Assembly: GCA_960531495.1 (NCBI GenBank) | Contig: OY482848.1 | Location: 18,567,458-18,631,457, forward strand | DNA length: 64,000 nucleotides | Source: Zeus faber | Lineage: Eukaryota > Chordata > Actinopteri > Zeiformes > Zeidae | Direction: 5' to 3' | Shown here: positions 62,035 through 64,000 of the stretch, piece by piece | How positions within the stretch are numbered: the first letter of the stretch is position 1 | Layout of the letters: each line of letters opens with the position of its first letter | Notes under the pieces: generated by a model | The model's database searches: none | The model's input: the letters and a program-made list of their open reading frames with translations, nothing else | Told to the model about the DNA's origin: nothing | Position numbers and translations under genes: made by a program

Positions 62035-62680
62035 ATAAGGAGACGAAGGAAAAAATTGAGGAAAATAAGAGTGGGAGGGAGGAAGAAAAAAAAAAAAAAA
62101 AAAAAGGGGCTAATTTGTGCGGCACTGACCCCGTGTCTCGTGTACACCCACTGCGCTGACGCATTTCTCTGAGTTATTATGTTTGTCATTAGCCGAATTA
62201 CGCTTGAGGACAGTGGCAGGCAAAAAAAAAATAAAAAAATAAAAGATTTTTTTGGGGGGCGGGGGGGAAGCAGAAATTTATATGGGACAAATATTGACAA
62301 TAGCTGGCTCCTGGGTATTAGGGGTAAAAAAAAAAAAAAGAAAAGATGCAAACTATGTTAATGAATGGTAATTAACCACCAGGGTTCGTCTCTCCTGGAT
62401 CCCGGCTAAATTGGTCCCTGAGTTGCAGCGAGAGACAGTCCTGGCCTAATCCTTTATTATAAAAAGATAAAGGAAAACGACATCATTAGCATATATTTGC
62501 GGAGGGAGGGAGGGGGGGGGGATTAAAAAGTGGAATTATTTCTTGTTAATTCCTGAACGGAGAGTTCTACATACGGTGCCTAATTGTACATAAAAAAGAG
62601 CGTGGCTAAGAGAGAGAGTGGGGAAGAGGAAAACAAAAGCTGGCTGAAGAGCGGGAAAAGAGGAAGGCTGATTAGGAGGG

Positions 62681-62681
<1 letters not shown>

Positions 62682-62748
<67 letters not shown>
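62682..62748 (+). repeat. (TG)n microsatellite
   Basis: About 66 bp of TG. Confidence 0.95.
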
Positions 62749-62907
62749 TCTCTGGTGGAGGATGCCAACTCAAGGACAGGAAGAGACCCAGCTCACGGTT
62801 TAGTATTCAAAATTAATAATAAAGGAGAGAGACAGAGGAAAAGAGAAAGAGATAAAAGGCTAGAGAGGTAGCGGTGTCAAGGGTGGGACCATTCTCACGG
62901 TGCTCCG

Positions 62908-62908
<1 letters not shown>

Positions 62909-62944
<36 letters not shown>
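62909..62944 (+). repeat. (TG)n microsatellite
   Basis: About 35 bp of TG followed by a G run. Confidence 0.95.
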
Positions 62945-62946
<2 letters not shown>

Positions 62947-63218
62947 GGGGGACCCTTGTTAATGGAGTCAACAGCGGGGGTCGCTCGTTACCGTCAGGAG
63001 CCATGCCAACAGTCGGCTGTCAATCATTTGGGAAGCGGGAAACCCTCTCGTCTTCCGAAGCGTCCTCAGTCACCACAACGGACCGGCCGCTTTTTATACC
63101 AGTGAAACAACACGGACAAAAAATTGGACAAGCAAATAGGCATAAAAAAAATCACCACAACAAAGCAGTTTCGGAAATCGAAAAAGGGACGAGGTAAAAG
63201 TGAAATGGCTTTATTAAA

Positions 63219-63248
63219 CAAACAACAACAACAACAACAACAACAACA
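63219..63248 (+). repeat. (AAC)n microsatellite
   Basis: About ten AAC units. Confidence 0.95.
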
Positions 63249-63559
63249 GATAAACAGCCTTGTAACATAATTGGCTGCCGTGGTATGCCCACTAGTGGGC
63301 AAGTATTAACATACACGTACAAAACAACACCTGGACCGGTGTTTTCGGAAATAAATAACATGTCCGAGCGCCGTTGCTCAATGATCTTCGGGGTCGAGTG
63401 GAGCCTCTAAAAAGCGCAAACGTTAAAATAAGATCCTCTCTTACGGCAAACACAAGGTGCTGTACACCTAACTGTTCTGCTAAAGTGTTGACGTGGCATG
63501 GCTCGGTCAGATCCTTGCACCCCAAGGTCCTTGGTATCCCAAATAATTGAGGGCAGTTT

Positions 63560-64000
63560 CGGGGAAGATGGCGTCTAGCTTGAGCATTGGCGTTTAGCGC
63601 TCCCCTCGTCACCCCGGGTCTGCGGTGCGGCCGCACTGTAAATGAGCTCGGCTCTGGAACCGAGCGGCCCCGTCCGCGAGACGGAGTGCGCCGAGCGCCG
63701 ACACAGATGTCGAGGGCTCATTTACAAAAGCTGCGCCGCTGCTGAGCGAGCGGCCCGGAGTGAGCCCACAGCGCTGCGCTCGCAAATATTGGTTCTGCCG
63801 CCCCGGCTCAACCCGGATCCCACCGAGCGGGAAACGCGGACGGCGGCGAGGGAAGAGGGGGGGTGGGGCGGCGGAGGGCAGGGAAGGGAGAGGATGACAG
63901 TTTTTCCGCGCTTCAGCCCGGGGAGTCAGGCGATTTCGCTGACTGGTGTTGCGAGCGCGGCCAGCTCTTCTGTCAGCACTTTCCGCTCCTTCATCTTCAC
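63560..64000. promoter_or_regulatory. second CpG island at the window edge
   Basis: CpG-dense DNA with a YY1-like gaagatggcg near 63566 and many GC boxes. A short open frame on the minus strand (63926-64000) reads VKMKERKVLTEELAALATPV then SEIA and a stop. It may be an exon of a neighbouring gene or chance. I do not recognise a product. Confidence 0.45.

Overview
The window is nuclear DNA of a ray-finned (teleost) fish. The evidence is a vertebrate-type split gene with GT-AG introns, fish-typical L2, Tigger, hAT-like and tRNA-SINE repeats, and an extreme density of (CA)n/(TG)n microsatellites. It holds one recognisable gene, on the minus strand: endophilin A1 (sh3gl2; paralogue a or b cannot be decided here). 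The gene runs from its start codon at 54303 to its stop at 14775. I reconstructed it by joining exons whose phases all match. It encodes an N-terminal amphipathic helix, a BAR domain, a short linker and a C-terminal SH3 domain, and is 348 residues long without optional microexons.

The most striking content is in the linker region. Between exon 8 (17212-17091) and the SH3 exon (14971-14775) lie four 12-nt microexons, at 16644-16633, 16418-16407, 15831-15820 and 15126-15115. All have AG acceptors and identical gtgagcc donors, and all are in phase 1. Each encodes the same four residues, Ala-Arg-Ser-Pro, and exon 8 itself ends in ARSP. The locus can therefore add zero to four ARSP units (348 to 364 aa) between the membrane-bending BAR domain and the SH3 domain. 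The first microexon also has a CAGGAG tandem acceptor that would add a Gly.

Layout. 1-12300: 3' intergenic DNA with LTR-like repeats, simple repeats and an L2 LINE tail. 12300-14774: 3' flank and probable 3' UTR. 14775-25204: exons 10 to 2 with compact introns, containing a decayed gypsy element with a nested SINE (19880-22466) and an 812-bp hAT-like element (23551-24362). 25205-54258: intron 1 (29 kb), carrying simple repeats, a complete Tigger element with an open 590-codon transposase (42996-45918), an L2 LINE (about 45955-47875) fused to a truncated Tigger (to 48656), and AT-rich repeats. 53560-55080: CpG-island promoter and exon 1, with a near-perfect RE1/NRSE (54685-54705) as expected for a neuron-restricted gene. 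55080-63550: upstream intergenic DNA with a TIR element (56629-58071) and several repeat-free stretches that could be regulatory. 63560-64000: a second CpG island, possibly the edge of a neighbouring gene.

All calls are from reading the sequence. Exon boundaries rest on phase, splice dinucleotides and my knowledge of the endophilin protein. No search, alignment software or RNA evidence was available.
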